Origin: Streptomyces sp. WM4235
Lineage (GTDB): Bacteria; Actinomycetota; Actinomycetes; Streptomycetales; Streptomycetaceae
DNA length: 61,575 nt
Assembly: GCF_001279725.1 (NCBI RefSeq)
Contig: NZ_LGDE01000426.1
Location: 1 to 61,575, forward strand
Direction of reading: 5' to 3'
Position numbers and translations under genes: made by a program. The stretch's first letter is position 1. Each line of letters begins with the position of its first letter. Below, piece by piece: positions 1 to 8,156 of this stretch. The notes under the pieces were generated by a model. It had not been told where the DNA came from, ran no database searches, and was given only the letters and a program-made list of their open reading frames with translations.

Positions 1-822
1 GTGCCTGGACTCGGCCGCGGCGCGGCGGGCGGCCTCGGCCACCGTGCGCGCCTGGTGGTGGACCGCGGCCGGGTCGGCGGTGCGGGACAGGGCGTCCGCC
101 GCCAGGGCCAGGCCGTGCAGGGTCTTGGAGACGGAGTCGTGCATCTCGCGTGCCAGGCGGTCGCGTTCGGTGCGGGCGGCCTGGGTCGCGGCAAGGCGGG
201 CGGCGGTCTCGGCGCGGGTCCGGCTCGCCTCGTCGAAGCGGGTGAGGAGGTCCCGCAGGCAGGCCCCCGCCGCCCCCGCGAGCAGGCAGAGAGCGGGCAG
301 CGCGAGGGAGGGCAGGGTGTGGGCGGGCAGCGCGAGGGAGGGCAGACCGCCCTTCGCCGCCGTCAGCGCCGCGACCAGTGCCGCCTGTGCGACCGCGTAC
401 CCGGCCGCGCCGCGGCGGTCGTGGAGGAGTCCGGCGAGCAGCGGGGTGCAGAGGCAGACGAGGCCGAGCGGGAGCGCGGGGCCGGCGACGACGAGCAGCG
501 GGGCGACGAGCGCCATGTCCCAGGCGAGCAGCGCCCGGTGGCGCGGGACGAGCGGTCCGAGGCGCTCCCCCGCGCGGAACGCGGCGTACGACAGCGTGAA
601 GGTGAGCAGGAGGGCGCCGGCCGTCAGGTGGGTGGGGCCGCCGGGCGCCGACCGTTCCAGTGCGGCCGGGGCGCCCACGGCGATCAGGGCGAGCCGGAGC
701 ACGAGGACGCGCCGCGCGGACGCCCACAGCGCGTTCGTCAGCAGTACGTTCGCCCGCAGCGCGTTCGCCCGCAGTGCGCCCGACGGGTCCGGAGGAAGGG
801 GCGGGCTCAGGGGAGAGGGCAT
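1..822 (-). CDS. Sensor histidine kinase, DesK/NarL-type (partial, C-terminus beyond the left edge)
   Basis: The readable N-terminal 274 residues hold several hydrophobic segments (about residues 40-180), then a charged linker and the phosphoacceptor motif REMHDSVSKTLHG, typical of HisKA_3 kinases; the His is near residue 235. The catalytic ATPase domain lies beyond the edge. The ATG at 822 is 3 bp past the TadC stop, so it is the last visible gene of the Tad operon. Kinases of this family usually pair with a NarL/LuxR-type response regulator, which should lie to the left. Regulation of the Tad genes by this kinase is inferred from position only. Confidence 0.85.
   Translation of the reverse strand, partial: MPSPLSPPLPPDPSGALRANALRANVLLTNALWASARRVLVLRLALIAVGAPAALERSAPGGPTHLTAGALLLTFTLSYAAFRAGERLGPLVPRHRALLAWDMALVAPLLVVAGPALPLGLVCLCTPLLAGLLHDRRGAAGYAVAQAALVAALTAAKGGLPSLALPAHTLPSLALPALCLLAGAAGACLRDLLTRFDEASRTRAETAARLAATQAARTERDRLAREMHDSVSKTLHGLALAADALSRTADPAAVHHQARTVAEAARRAAAESRH
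293..345 (-). repeat. Two 23-bp identical direct repeats in the kinase gene
   Basis: The same 23-bp sequence occurs at 293-315 and 323-345, offset by exactly 30 bp. It duplicates the peptide LPSLALPA inside the kinase membrane region without breaking the frame. Confidence 0.85.
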
Positions 823-825
823 GGC

Positions 826-1719
826 TCAGCCGCCTCCGAACATCGCGCCGAAGTCGATGTTCGCCCCGTACACGAATCCGCAGACGAGCAGGATCAGCGT
901 GCCCGGCAGCATGAACATGGTGACGGAGAAGGTGGCTTTCGGGACGGCGCGGGCGGCGCGGCGGCGGGCGTTCTGGGCGTCCGTGCGGCGCATGTCCTCG
1001 GCGATGGCGATCAGGGTCTCGACGATCGGGGAGCCGAGTTCCTCGCCCTGCTGGAGGGCGGTCACGAACTGGGCGACCTGCTCGGAGTCGTTGCGTCGGC
1101 GCAGTTCGTCGAAGGCCTGGCGGCGGCTGACGCCCATGTCCATCTGTTGGAGGGTGATGCGGATCTCGTCGGACCACGGGCCTTCGTACTTGTCCGCCAC
1201 CCGTTCCAGTGCCTGCCGGAAGCCGAGCCCGGCGCTCACCACGACGGCGAGGACGTCCAGGAAGTCGGGCAGGGTGCGTTCGATGTGGTCGCGTCGCACG
1301 CGGATCGCGGACCACAGGCCGACCTCGATCCAGAACAGCCCGAACGCGACCATCAGCAGCGCCGGTACGAACTGGTCGTTGATCAACAGGGAGAAGGCGC
1401 CGAGCCCGCCCAGGACGGCGTACACGGCCCGGCGGGCCGCGTAGCGGTCGATGGTCAGGCCGGCCGGGTTGCCGGCCATGTCGATCTGGCGGCGCTTGCG
1501 GGCGACGCGGTCCTGGCCCATCAGGCGCAGGACGAGCGGGGCCCAGCGGATGCCGAGGCGGTCGACGAGCGAGCCGACGGCGGTGGTGCGGGTGGCGCCG
1601 ACTTCCAGGGCCAGGGCGAGGTCGCTGGGGAGTTTGACGTCGGCGCGGTAGAGGCGCAGCCCGTACAGGGCGCCGAAGACGGACAGGCCGAGGGCCAGGG
1701 CGAGAAGGAGTGCGGTCAT
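826..1719 (-). CDS. tadC: TadC-like type II/IV secretion inner-membrane protein (T2SF domain)
   Basis: 297 residues. It starts with a membrane helix (about residues 2-20), has two hydrophobic helices near 110-150, a T2SF cytoplasmic domain (RTLPDFLDVLAVVVSAGLGFRQALERVAD) and a C-terminal helix ending near GANIDFG. TadC and TadB form the membrane platform on which the TadA ATPase drives pilus or secretion assembly. The ATG lies 13 bp after the TadB stop and follows a GAGGGG ribosome-binding site. Confidence 0.92.
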   Translation of the reverse strand: MTALLLALALGLSVFGALYGLRLYRADVKLPSDLALALEVGATRTTAVGSLVDRLGIRWAPLVLRLMGQDRVARKRRQIDMAGNPAGLTIDRYAARRAVYAVLGGLGAFSLLINDQFVPALLMVAFGLFWIEVGLWSAIRVRRDHIERTLPDFLDVLAVVVSAGLGFRQALERVADKYEGPWSDEIRITLQQMDMGVSRRQAFDELRRRNDSEQVAQFVTALQQGEELGSPIVETLIAIAEDMRRTDAQNARRRAARAVPKATFSVTMFMLPGTLILLVCGFVYGANIDFGAMFGGG

Positions 1720-1732
1720 CGGTCGCTGCCCC

Positions 1733-2671
1733 TCACACGTCGATCTTCGACAGGCGCCGGATGAGGACGAAGCCGAGGGCGAAGAGGCCCAGCGCGACGA
1801 GGACGGCGGTCTGCCCGATGAACGCCCCCGTCATCCGGTCCAGCGCGCCCGGCATCATCATGTCCACCAGCAGCAGGGAGCCCAGCCCGATGGCCGGCAC
1901 CAGGTACGCGGTCACGGTCACCTGCGACAGCTGGGTGCGGATCTCCCGCCGCGTCTCCTTGCGCTGTTCCAGCGTCACCGTGAGGTTGCGCAGGCTGCCC
2001 ACGATGGCGCCGCCGGCGCGGGCCGACAGGACCAGGGTGGAGACGAGGACGACCAGTTCCCGCGAGGGCAGGCGCTCGGTCAGCTCGCCCAGGGACTCCT
2101 CGATGGAGTGCCCGATGGCGAGCCGGTCGGCGACCCGGGCGAGTTCCTCCCCGGCCGGGGCCTCCAGTTCCTCGGCGGCGATGCCGATGGCGGTACGCAG
2201 TGCCAGGCCCGCCTGTGTGGCGTTGGCGAGGATGCGGGCCAGGTCGGGGAGCTGGTTGATGAACCGCTCCGTGCGGCGGGACCGCTGCCAGTTGAGGAAG
2301 GCGTTGGCGGACCAGAGCGCGATCAGTGCGGCCACCGGTCCGAAGAACGGGGCGAGGAACGACGCGAAGACCAGCCAAACCCCGGCCACGGACAGCAGCA
2401 TGTAGACGAAGAACTCGCCCGGGGTGAGGTCCAGGCCGGTGGTCGCCAGTTTGATCTCGATGCGCCGGCCCAGTCGGGTGCGGCGCAGCCGCCGGTCGAT
2501 CTCCCGGAAGCGGCGTCCGCGCCCCTGGGACTCGGGGGCGCCGCTCGCGGCGAGGCGCTCGATCAGGGCGGCGCGCTGGGCGCGGCCGGCGGAGTAGGCG
2601 TGTACGCCCCAGACCACGAGGAGGCCGGCCAGCAGGGTGGCGCCGAGGGTGAGGGAGACGGTTGTGTTCAC
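1733..2671 (-). CDS. tadB: TadB-like type II/IV secretion inner-membrane protein (T2SF domain)
   Basis: 312 residues from a GTG at 2671. That start overlaps the TadA stop in a GTGA tetranucleotide, indicating translational coupling, and puts a membrane helix at the N-terminus (TLGATLLAGLLVVWGVHAY). Two further hydrophobic segments lie near residues 95-135, then the T2SF signature INQLPDLARILANATQAGLA and two C-terminal membrane helices. It is the partner of TadC. A longer in-frame reading upstream only overlaps TadA in another frame and was rejected. Confidence 0.92.
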   Translation of the reverse strand: MNTTVSLTLGATLLAGLLVVWGVHAYSAGRAQRAALIERLAASGAPESQGRGRRFREIDRRLRRTRLGRRIEIKLATTGLDLTPGEFFVYMLLSVAGVWLVFASFLAPFFGPVAALIALWSANAFLNWQRSRRTERFINQLPDLARILANATQAGLALRTAIGIAAEELEAPAGEELARVADRLAIGHSIEESLGELTERLPSRELVVLVSTLVLSARAGGAIVGSLRNLTVTLEQRKETRREIRTQLSQVTVTAYLVPAIGLGSLLLVDMMMPGALDRMTGAFIGQTAVLVALGLFALGFVLIRRLSKIDV

Positions 2672-4032
2672 AGGATGGTCCGAGTGGTCCGAGTGGTCCG
2701 TGCGGTCCGGGTGGCCAGTTGATCGTCCGACATGGCGACCCCGAAGGCCTGGGGAATCGGCTGGTTGTTCATGTAGAGGCGGTCCGCGATCCGGCGGGGC
2801 AGCGGGTAGTACTCGAAGTGGCCGTGGACGCGGCCGTCCGGGCCCATCGGCTGGGCCGCGAACCGGCACACGGTGGTGATGCGGAACGGTTCGCGGCCGT
2901 GCGAGTCGAGGATGGAGATCTCCGTGATGCGGCGCGAGCCGTCGCCGAAGCGGGTCAGTTGGACGACGACGTTGACGGCGCTGTTGATCTGGTCCTGGAG
3001 CGCCTCGAAGGGGATCTCCACCTCCGACATGGACGCCAGGGTCTGGAGGCGCATCAGGGCGTCCTCGGAGCTGTTGGCGTGCACGGTGGCGAGGGAGCCG
3101 TCGTGGCCGGTGGACATGGCCTGGAGCATGTCGAGGGTCTCGCCGCCGCGGACCTCGCCGACGATGATGCGGTCGGGGCGCATGCGCAGGGAGTTGCGTA
3201 CCAGGTCGCGGATGGTGATCCGGCCGCTGCCCTCGACGTTCGGGGGGCGGGATTCGAGGCGGATCACGTGGGCCTGTTGGAGTTGGAGTTCGGCCGAGTC
3301 CTCGATGGTGATGATGCGTTCGCCCTCCGGGATCAGGCCGGAGAGGGCGTTGAGGAGGGTGGTCTTGCCGGTGCCGGTGGCGCCGGAGACGATCACGTTC
3401 ATCTTGGCCTGGATCAGGCCCGACAGGAGCATGAGCATCTGTTCGTCCAGCGAACCGAGGCTGATCATCTCGTGCAGGGTGAACGCGCGGGGGAAGCGGC
3501 GGATGGTGAGGGTGGCGCCGGTGAGGGAGAGCGGCGGGATGATGACGTTGACGCGCTCCCCGCTGGGCAGGCGGGCGTCGACCATCGGATTGGCCTCGTC
3601 CACGCGCCGGTTGACGGTGGAGACGATGCGCTCGATGGTCTGCATGAGCTGTTCGTGCGAGGCGAAGCGCAGGGGCAGTTGCTCCACCCGGCCGGCGCGT
3701 TCGACGAAGATCTGGTCGGGTCCGTTGACCATGATCTCGGAGATCGAGGGGTCTTCGAGGAGCGGTTCGAGGACGCCGAGGCCGAGGGCCTCGTCGACGA
3801 CGCGGCGGATCAGTTGGGCACGTTCGACGGTGGAGAGGACGGGCCCCTCGCGGCTGATGATGTGGCCGAGTACGCGTTCCAGACGGGCCCGGCGCTCGGT
3901 GGGCGCGAGCGCGGACATCTCGGCGAGGTCGATCTCCTCCAGCAGCTTGGCGCGGTACGAGGAGACCAGTCGGCCGTCGTCGCCGTGGCTGTGGCGGTCG
4001 TCGGGGGTGTTGACCCGGGAACGCAGGCTCAT
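2668..4032 (-). CDS. tadA: TadA/CpaF secretion ATPase
   Basis: 454 residues, the usual size for TadA/CpaF. An N-terminal helical domain (about 1-150) is followed by the RecA-like core with Walker A GATGTGKTTLL near residues 217-227, an Asp-box IEDSAELQL, Walker B-type RPDRIIVGEVRG, and the His-box MSTGHDGSLATVHAN. It powers assembly of Flp-type pili or a Tad secretion channel through TadB/TadC. The ATG at 4032 overlaps the upstream TadE stop by 4 bp. The last 12 or so residues (RTARTTRTTRTIL) come from a 9-bp tandem repeat and probably vary between strains. Confidence 0.95.
   Translation of the reverse strand: MSLRSRVNTPDDRHSHGDDGRLVSSYRAKLLEEIDLAEMSALAPTERRARLERVLGHIISREGPVLSTVERAQLIRRVVDEALGLGVLEPLLEDPSISEIMVNGPDQIFVERAGRVEQLPLRFASHEQLMQTIERIVSTVNRRVDEANPMVDARLPSGERVNVIIPPLSLTGATLTIRRFPRAFTLHEMISLGSLDEQMLMLLSGLIQAKMNVIVSGATGTGKTTLLNALSGLIPEGERIITIEDSAELQLQQAHVIRLESRPPNVEGSGRITIRDLVRNSLRMRPDRIIVGEVRGGETLDMLQAMSTGHDGSLATVHANSSEDALMRLQTLASMSEVEIPFEALQDQINSAVNVVVQLTRFGDGSRRITEISILDSHGREPFRITTVCRFAAQPMGPDGRVHGHFEYYPLPRRIADRLYMNNQPIPQAFGVAMSDDQLATRTARTTRTTRTIL
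2677..2712. repeat. Four tandem 9-bp units at the TadA/TadB junction
   Basis: Units GGTCCGAGT, GGTCCGAGT, GGTCCGTGC and GGTCCGGGT (plus strand) run head to tail. They encode the Thr-Arg-rich tail of TadA just before the TadB start. Gain or loss of one unit adds or removes three residues without breaking the frame. Confidence 0.9.
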
Positions 4033-4463
4033 GGTCCGGTCACCTTCGGGTCGTCGTTGGGCATGGTGGCGGTGGCGGTGGCCGGGTCGATGGGGAGCCC
4101 GGGCACGATGGAGTTGATCGTGATGGTCGCGGTCGCGGTGACGGCGTCGGTGGTCGTGGCCACGACCACCTTGGCGCCCAGGCTCGGCTTCACCGCCGCC
4201 GCGCCCGCGGCCGCTCCGGCGCCCGGTTTACGGGCCTCGACGCGGGCGGCGGTGCGGGCGGCGGTCTCCGCCTGCTGGTGGACGTAGGCGACCCAGCCCA
4301 GCTGGATGCCGCACAGTGCGACGAAGAGCAGGATCGGTATGAACCCGATGTACTCCAGGGCCACTTGACCCCGGTCACGGCCACGGTATCGGCCAAGGTC
4401 ACGGCCGTGGTCACGGCGCGAATCGGGGTGCGGATCGGAGTGCGGATCAGGGTGCCGGTTCAC
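4029..4463 (-). CDS. TadE-like pseudopilin (second copy)
   Basis: 144 residues. The GTG at 4463 starts 1 bp after the stop of the preceding TadE gene, with AAGGAGG in that gene's last codons as ribosome-binding site. The N-terminus is basic and His/Asp/Arg-rich, then RGQVALEYIGFIPILLFVALCGIQLGWVAYVHQQAETAARTAA, the TadE hallmark of a single hydrophobic helix with a Glu near its start followed by an amphipathic helix. The rest (about 75 residues) would be extracellular. TadE/F proteins act as minor pseudopilins. The Arg-rich leader comes from repetitive DNA around 4376-4450. Confidence 0.85.
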   Translation of the reverse strand: MNRHPDPHSDPHPDSRRDHGRDLGRYRGRDRGQVALEYIGFIPILLFVALCGIQLGWVAYVHQQAETAARTAARVEARKPGAGAAAGAAAVKPSLGAKVVVATTTDAVTATATITINSIVPGLPIDPATATATMPNDDPKVTGP

Positions 4464-4464
4464 G

Positions 4465-4866
4465 TCAGTCCTCCTTCTCCAGCGCGGAGCCGCCCTCGCC
4501 CGTGATGGGGACGCCGATGTCGAGGCCGGGGAAGAACACGGGGACGTTGAGGTAGACGGTGGCCTTGTAGATGTCACCGGCCTTCCCGCATTCCGCGGTC
4601 ATGTTCCAGGCGCCCCCGATGTACTTGCCGGCCGCTGCCACGCAGGCGTCGCGGCCGTGCACCGCCCCGACCCGGGCCGCCTCGTCCGCCGCGTTGCCGG
4701 CCAGCGAGAACGCGTACCCGATCAGCACGCACTCCCACACCGCCGCCACGAGCAGCAGGATCAACGGGACCATCCCGACGAACTCGACGGCCACCTGGCC
4801 CCGGTCCCGGTGGGCCTCCCGTACCTGACCCCACGACCTAACCCCTCCCCGTCTCCGCGCGGGCAC
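4465..4866 (-). CDS. TadE family protein (first copy)
   Basis: 133 residues from a GTG at 4866. RGQVAVEFVGMVPLILLLVAAVWECVLIGYAFSLAGNAADEAARVGA is a classic TadE segment: Glu at the helix start, one membrane helix, then an Ala-rich amphipathic stretch. Two later cysteines (in GRDACVAAAG and TAECGKAG) may form an extracellular disulfide. It lies between tadZ and the second tadE-like gene with gaps of 1-3 bp, so all are probably co-translated. Confidence 0.87.
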   Translation of the reverse strand: MPARRRGGVRSWGQVREAHRDRGQVAVEFVGMVPLILLLVAAVWECVLIGYAFSLAGNAADEAARVGAVHGRDACVAAAGKYIGGAWNMTAECGKAGDIYKATVYLNVPVFFPGLDIGVPITGEGGSALEKED

Positions 4867-4869
4867 CGG

Positions 4870-6150
4870 TCAGCCCTCCCGGCCGCGCCGCAGCCGGGCC
4901 AGGGGCCCGGACGGCCGGACCGCCAGTTCGGCGGAGCGCGGCGGCGGGACGGCGCCGTCGGCCGATGCCGCGGTGGTGGGGGCGGTGAGCAGGCCGAGTT
5001 CGCCGGCCAGGGTCCACAGGGCCTGTTTCACGGTGGAGCGGTTGTCGAGGTCCTGGACGCGGCCCGCGTCGACGACCGCCTGGAGTTCCTTGAAGGCGGC
5101 CGGGACGGGGGTGCGGGTGGGCCGGGTCTTGGTGATCTTCTCGATGAGGGCGGGTTGGATCTCGGTGTGCTTGCTCCAGCGGTTGACGACCATGGTGGTG
5201 TCCTCGGCCTTGCGGACCTGGAGGCGTTCCCACATGCGGACCAGCCGTTTCGCCGCGCGGACGGAGACCACGTCCGGGGTGGTGACGAGCACGGCGATGT
5301 CGGCCATTTCCACCGCTGCCGCGTTGGCGCCGGTCACCTGGGTGCCGCAGTCGATGACGACGAGTTCGTAGCGGCCTCGCAGGGCGGTCACGACGTGTCG
5401 GGCGGCGCGTTCGTCGACCTCCTCGCCGCGTTCGCCGTCGGCGGGGGCCAGCAGCAGCGCGAGTCCGGTCCGGTCGTCGTACACGGCGTCCTGGAGGACC
5501 CGGGGCGAGATGTCCTGGATCCCGGCGAGGTCGGCGATGGAGCGGCGGAACTGCACGTCGAGGTACGAGCCCACGTCCCCGCCCTGGAGGTCCATGTCCA
5601 CCAGGGCGGTACGTCGTCCGGAGGCGGCCGCGGCGAGGGCGAACTGGACGGCCGTGAAGGTGGTGCCGACCCCGCCCTTGGCGCCGGCGACGGTGACCAC
5701 CCGGCCGCCGGGTCCGGCGGGCAGGTCCGGGCCGCGGCCCAGGTGGCGGCGTACGCCGACGGCCCACTGGGCGGCGGCCTGGACGCGCGCGGCGAGTTCC
5801 TCGTAGGCGAGGGGGAGCACGATCAGGCCGCGGGCGCCGGAGTCCATGGCGGCGGCGAAGAACCCGGGTGCGGCGTCGGAGGACACCAGGACCACGCCCA
5901 CGGCGGGGAAGCGGAGGGCGACCTCGCGAATGAGTTCCAGCGCGGGCAGCGGGCCGATCCGCTCGTGGACCAGCACCACCTCGGGCAGGTCGTCGAGGGA
6001 TTCGGCGGCCAGCCGGGCGAGGGTGTCGAGGAGGGCGGTGGAATCGGGGACCGGGGTGGCCGGCTCGGTGTCCGGGAGCTGGCCGAGGAGGGTGGTGATG
6101 GCGCGGGCGGCGTCCGGGTCGCCGGACGCGGGGAGGATTCGGGTGGTCAT
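4870..6150 (-). CDS. tadZ: TadZ/CpaE-like septum-site MinD-type ATPase
   Basis: 426 residues. An N-terminal receiver-like region (about 50-140, VVLVHERIGPLPALELIREV) precedes a ParA/MinD-like ATPase with a deviant Walker A AGAKGGVGTTFTAVQ near residue 155, LVDMDLQGGDVGSYLD as the Asp motif, and VVIDCGTQVTGAN as Walker B. TadZ/CpaE proteins place the Tad machine in the cell. The ATG at 6150 lies 7 bp after the cpaB stop. Confidence 0.9.
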   Translation of the reverse strand: MTTRILPASGDPDAARAITTLLGQLPDTEPATPVPDSTALLDTLARLAAESLDDLPEVVLVHERIGPLPALELIREVALRFPAVGVVLVSSDAAPGFFAAAMDSGARGLIVLPLAYEELAARVQAAAQWAVGVRRHLGRGPDLPAGPGGRVVTVAGAKGGVGTTFTAVQFALAAAASGRRTALVDMDLQGGDVGSYLDVQFRRSIADLAGIQDISPRVLQDAVYDDRTGLALLLAPADGERGEEVDERAARHVVTALRGRYELVVIDCGTQVTGANAAAVEMADIAVLVTTPDVVSVRAAKRLVRMWERLQVRKAEDTTMVVNRWSKHTEIQPALIEKITKTRPTRTPVPAAFKELQAVVDAGRVQDLDNRSTVKQALWTLAGELGLLTAPTTAASADGAVPPPRSAELAVRPSGPLARLRRGREG

Positions 6151-6157
6151 CCGGGCC

Positions 6158-6859
6158 TCACTTGTCCCCGTCGAGGGTGTACGTGCGGTCGCTGGGGCTG
6201 GGCGCCGAATCGGTGCCGGGGGCCACCAGGGCCAGCCGGACGTGTTCCGCGAAGGATTCGGCGTACGCGACGCGCTGGGTGTCCTTGGTGTTCAGGGCGA
6301 AGGTGATCGGGACGGCCTCGGCGGGGCCCTTGCGGTCGCTGTCCTTGTCGAGGGCGGTGAGCTTGCCGACGCCCAGGACGCGGGCGTTGGCGACGATGAT
6401 CACGGAGCGCGAGGGGTCGGTCTCCTTGGCGCCCTTGAAGGTGGCGATGATGTTGACCTTGGCGCCGGAGGTGATCTTGCCGGCCACGCCGGTGGCGGCG
6501 TCGATCATGATGGCGATCTCCTGCTCACCGGGCTGGAGCTGCGGTTTGTCGACGTACATGTCGCTCTGGAGCAGCGAGCCCTTCTTGAGCGTGGTGAGCG
6601 CGATCTTGTTCCCGAGTCCGCCGAGGTCGGTGACGGCCGTCTCGGACAGCCACCGTTTGGGGACCGTGACCTGCTCGAACTGGCCGGCCGTGAGCGCGCT
6701 GTACGGCGCGATGTCGCCCTTCACGCGGTAGGCGACGACCTCGGCCCCGACCTTGGAGTTGACGTCGCCGATCACCACGAGCACCCCGGCGAACGCCGCG
6801 AGGGCGCACAGGATCGACAGGAGGAGCAGGATGACGCCGCGGCGCTGGCGTGAGTTCAT
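6158..6859 (-). CDS. cpaB: CpaB/RcpC-like Flp pilus assembly protein
   Basis: 233 residues: an N-terminal membrane helix (RGVILLLLSILCALAAFAGVLVVI), a SAF-like domain with YRVKGDIAPYSALTAGQFEQVTVPKRWL, then the CpaB/RcpC core with GEQEIAIMIDAATGVAGKITSGAKVNIIATF. CpaB proteins are periplasmic or extracytoplasmic components of Tad secretion systems. It is the second gene of the operon after the Cys4 protein, with a 43-bp gap. Confidence 0.88.
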   Translation of the reverse strand: MNSRQRRGVILLLLSILCALAAFAGVLVVIGDVNSKVGAEVVAYRVKGDIAPYSALTAGQFEQVTVPKRWLSETAVTDLGGLGNKIALTTLKKGSLLQSDMYVDKPQLQPGEQEIAIMIDAATGVAGKITSGAKVNIIATFKGAKETDPSRSVIIVANARVLGVGKLTALDKDSDRKGPAEAVPITFALNTKDTQRVAYAESFAEHVRLALVAPGTDSAPSPSDRTYTLDGDK

Positions 6860-6902
6860 GGGCCGTACTACCTCGCCGTTCTTCGTTCGTTCGGGCCGGT
6901 GG

Positions 6903-7796
6903 TCAGGGTCTGGATCGGGATGTCGCGGCCGTGGGCGGTGGGGCCGTCAGCGGGGCGGAGCAGAAGCCGCAGCGGTCGCCGATGAGTTCGAAGCCGCACC
7001 ATCGGCATTGCTCCCGGCGCACGGAGGCGACCAGTTGGTAGAGGACGGCCACGTCCGGGATGGCGGCGCCGAACTCGACGAGCTTCGACGTGGCCCACCA
7101 GACGGGCGAGTCGGCGGGCAGCGGGTTCTCCATGACGCCCTGCACCTGCCAGGCGGGGGCCAGTTCGGCGGTCACCCAGTCGGAGGCGAGTTGGCCGCGG
7201 GCGAAGGTGAGGTGGGTCGCGAAGCCGGGGCCGGCGGGGAGTCCCGCGGCGGCGCCGCCCGCACTGTGGGCGCCCGAGGACCCGGAGGTGCCCAGCCTGG
7301 CCAGGTGCGGGGTGGGGTGGGCGAGTACGGCGAACTGGGCGCTCGGTGACCAGGACCTGGCGTGCGCCTTGAGGCCGACCGGCACCCGGTCCAGTTTGGC
7401 GACGCTGCCGAGCAGGGCGCCCGCGTAGATGTAGTGCGGCAGCAGGCGGGCCGCGGAGGCCAGCACCCCGGGGCTGAAGTCGCAGACGCTGAGCTGGCGG
7501 AGCTGACGCACCAGCAGGGCCGTTCCCAGGGGCGGCAGATCGACGTCGAGGAGCGCGATCCGGTCGGTTTCGAGAATGGCCCGTACGGTGTGCAGCCGGC
7601 GGATGGTGGCGAGCGGCAGCCAGGGCGGTACGACGACCACGAGGTGGCCGTGTCGCTCCAGGAGGGCGGCGGTCTCGGCGAGGGCTCCGTCGAGGTCGAC
7701 CTGGTCGGGCGGGCGCAGGACGGCGGCGGTCGGGGTGTGGCGGTCGGGGGCCGGCAGCACCAGATCGGCACTGGTGACAGCAATGGCGGTCGGCAC
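6903..7796 (-). CDS. Unrecognised protein with a C-terminal Cys4 knuckle, first gene of the Tad operon
   Basis: 297 residues from a GTG at 7796, chosen because GGGGGG lies 6 bp upstream; longer in-frame starts have no ribosome-binding site. I recognise no enzyme motif. The N-terminal half reads as an alpha/beta fold (ALLERHGHLVVVVPPWLPLATI, RIALLDVDLPPL). The middle has a Gly/Ser/Ala-rich insert. The C-terminus carries CRWCGFELIGDRCGFCSAPL, a CxxC-x8-CxxC zinc-knuckle candidate. No signal peptide or membrane helix is visible, so it is probably cytoplasmic. Its place at the head of the operon suggests a role in Tad assembly or regulation; this is inference. Confidence 0.7.
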   Translation of the reverse strand: MPTAIAVTSADLVLPAPDRHTPTAAVLRPPDQVDLDGALAETAALLERHGHLVVVVPPWLPLATIRRLHTVRAILETDRIALLDVDLPPLGTALLVRQLRQLSVCDFSPGVLASAARLLPHYIYAGALLGSVAKLDRVPVGLKAHARSWSPSAQFAVLAHPTPHLARLGTSGSSGAHSAGGAAAGLPAGPGFATHLTFARGQLASDWVTAELAPAWQVQGVMENPLPADSPVWWATSKLVEFGAAIPDVAVLYQLVASVRREQCRWCGFELIGDRCGFCSAPLTAPPPTAATSRSRP

Positions 7797-8156
7797 GCGA
7801 ATCCCCCCGTTCACCCTGTACGTCACGGGCGTTCCCACCCCCGTCACGCAGTCCCCACGTACGCGCACGACTGCGCGACGGCAAACGATCCGCGCAGCTC
7901 CCCCTTGCCTCAGCACCATATCCGCGTCCTCCCTGGCAGGGCAGGGCCTTGCGGATTCCCGTGCGCGGGAGCAGAGGGCGCAGGTGGCGAGAAATCCGGA
8001 CATCGGGGATCGGCACACGGGTGACGTAGAGGTCATTTCAAGCCACATTGCCAAGACCCTTGACACCGGGATTGGTCTGGACCAACTTGGCTGCGGGGTA
8101 CCCCACTTGCCCCTGTCACGCCTTTCACATCCCCTTCTCCCCCCACCGGAGCCTTC
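7797..8156. other. Divergent intergenic region between the Tad operon and the chitinase gene
   Basis: 360 bp without a convincing gene. It must hold the minus-strand Tad promoter and the plus-strand chitinase promoter. A TTGACA hexamer at 8060-8065 is a candidate -35 box for the chitinase, and a DasR-like palindrome lies just downstream of it. No Flp prepilin-like small reading frame was found here. Confidence 0.6.
8072..8085. promoter_or_regulatory. DasR-responsive element (dre)-like operator
   Basis: TTGGTCTGGACCAA is a near-perfect palindrome matching the GGTCTAGACC core of Streptomyces dre sites bound by the GlcNAc regulator DasR. It begins 6 bp after a TTGACA hexamer (8060-8065), so bound repressor would cover the -35/-10 region. 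It is 72 bp upstream of the chitinase start. Confidence 0.82.

Noticed and set aside
1..1764. Long plus-strand reading frame (587 codons) over the Tad genes
   Set aside because: Low-complexity Gly/Arg/Glu translation lying opposite tadC and the kinase gene, which have clear motifs; a GC-rich shadow frame.
7797..8156. Small Flp prepilin gene in the Tad-chitinase gap
   Set aside because: No short frame with the GxxxxEY prepilin motif and a hydrophobic helix was seen on either strand.
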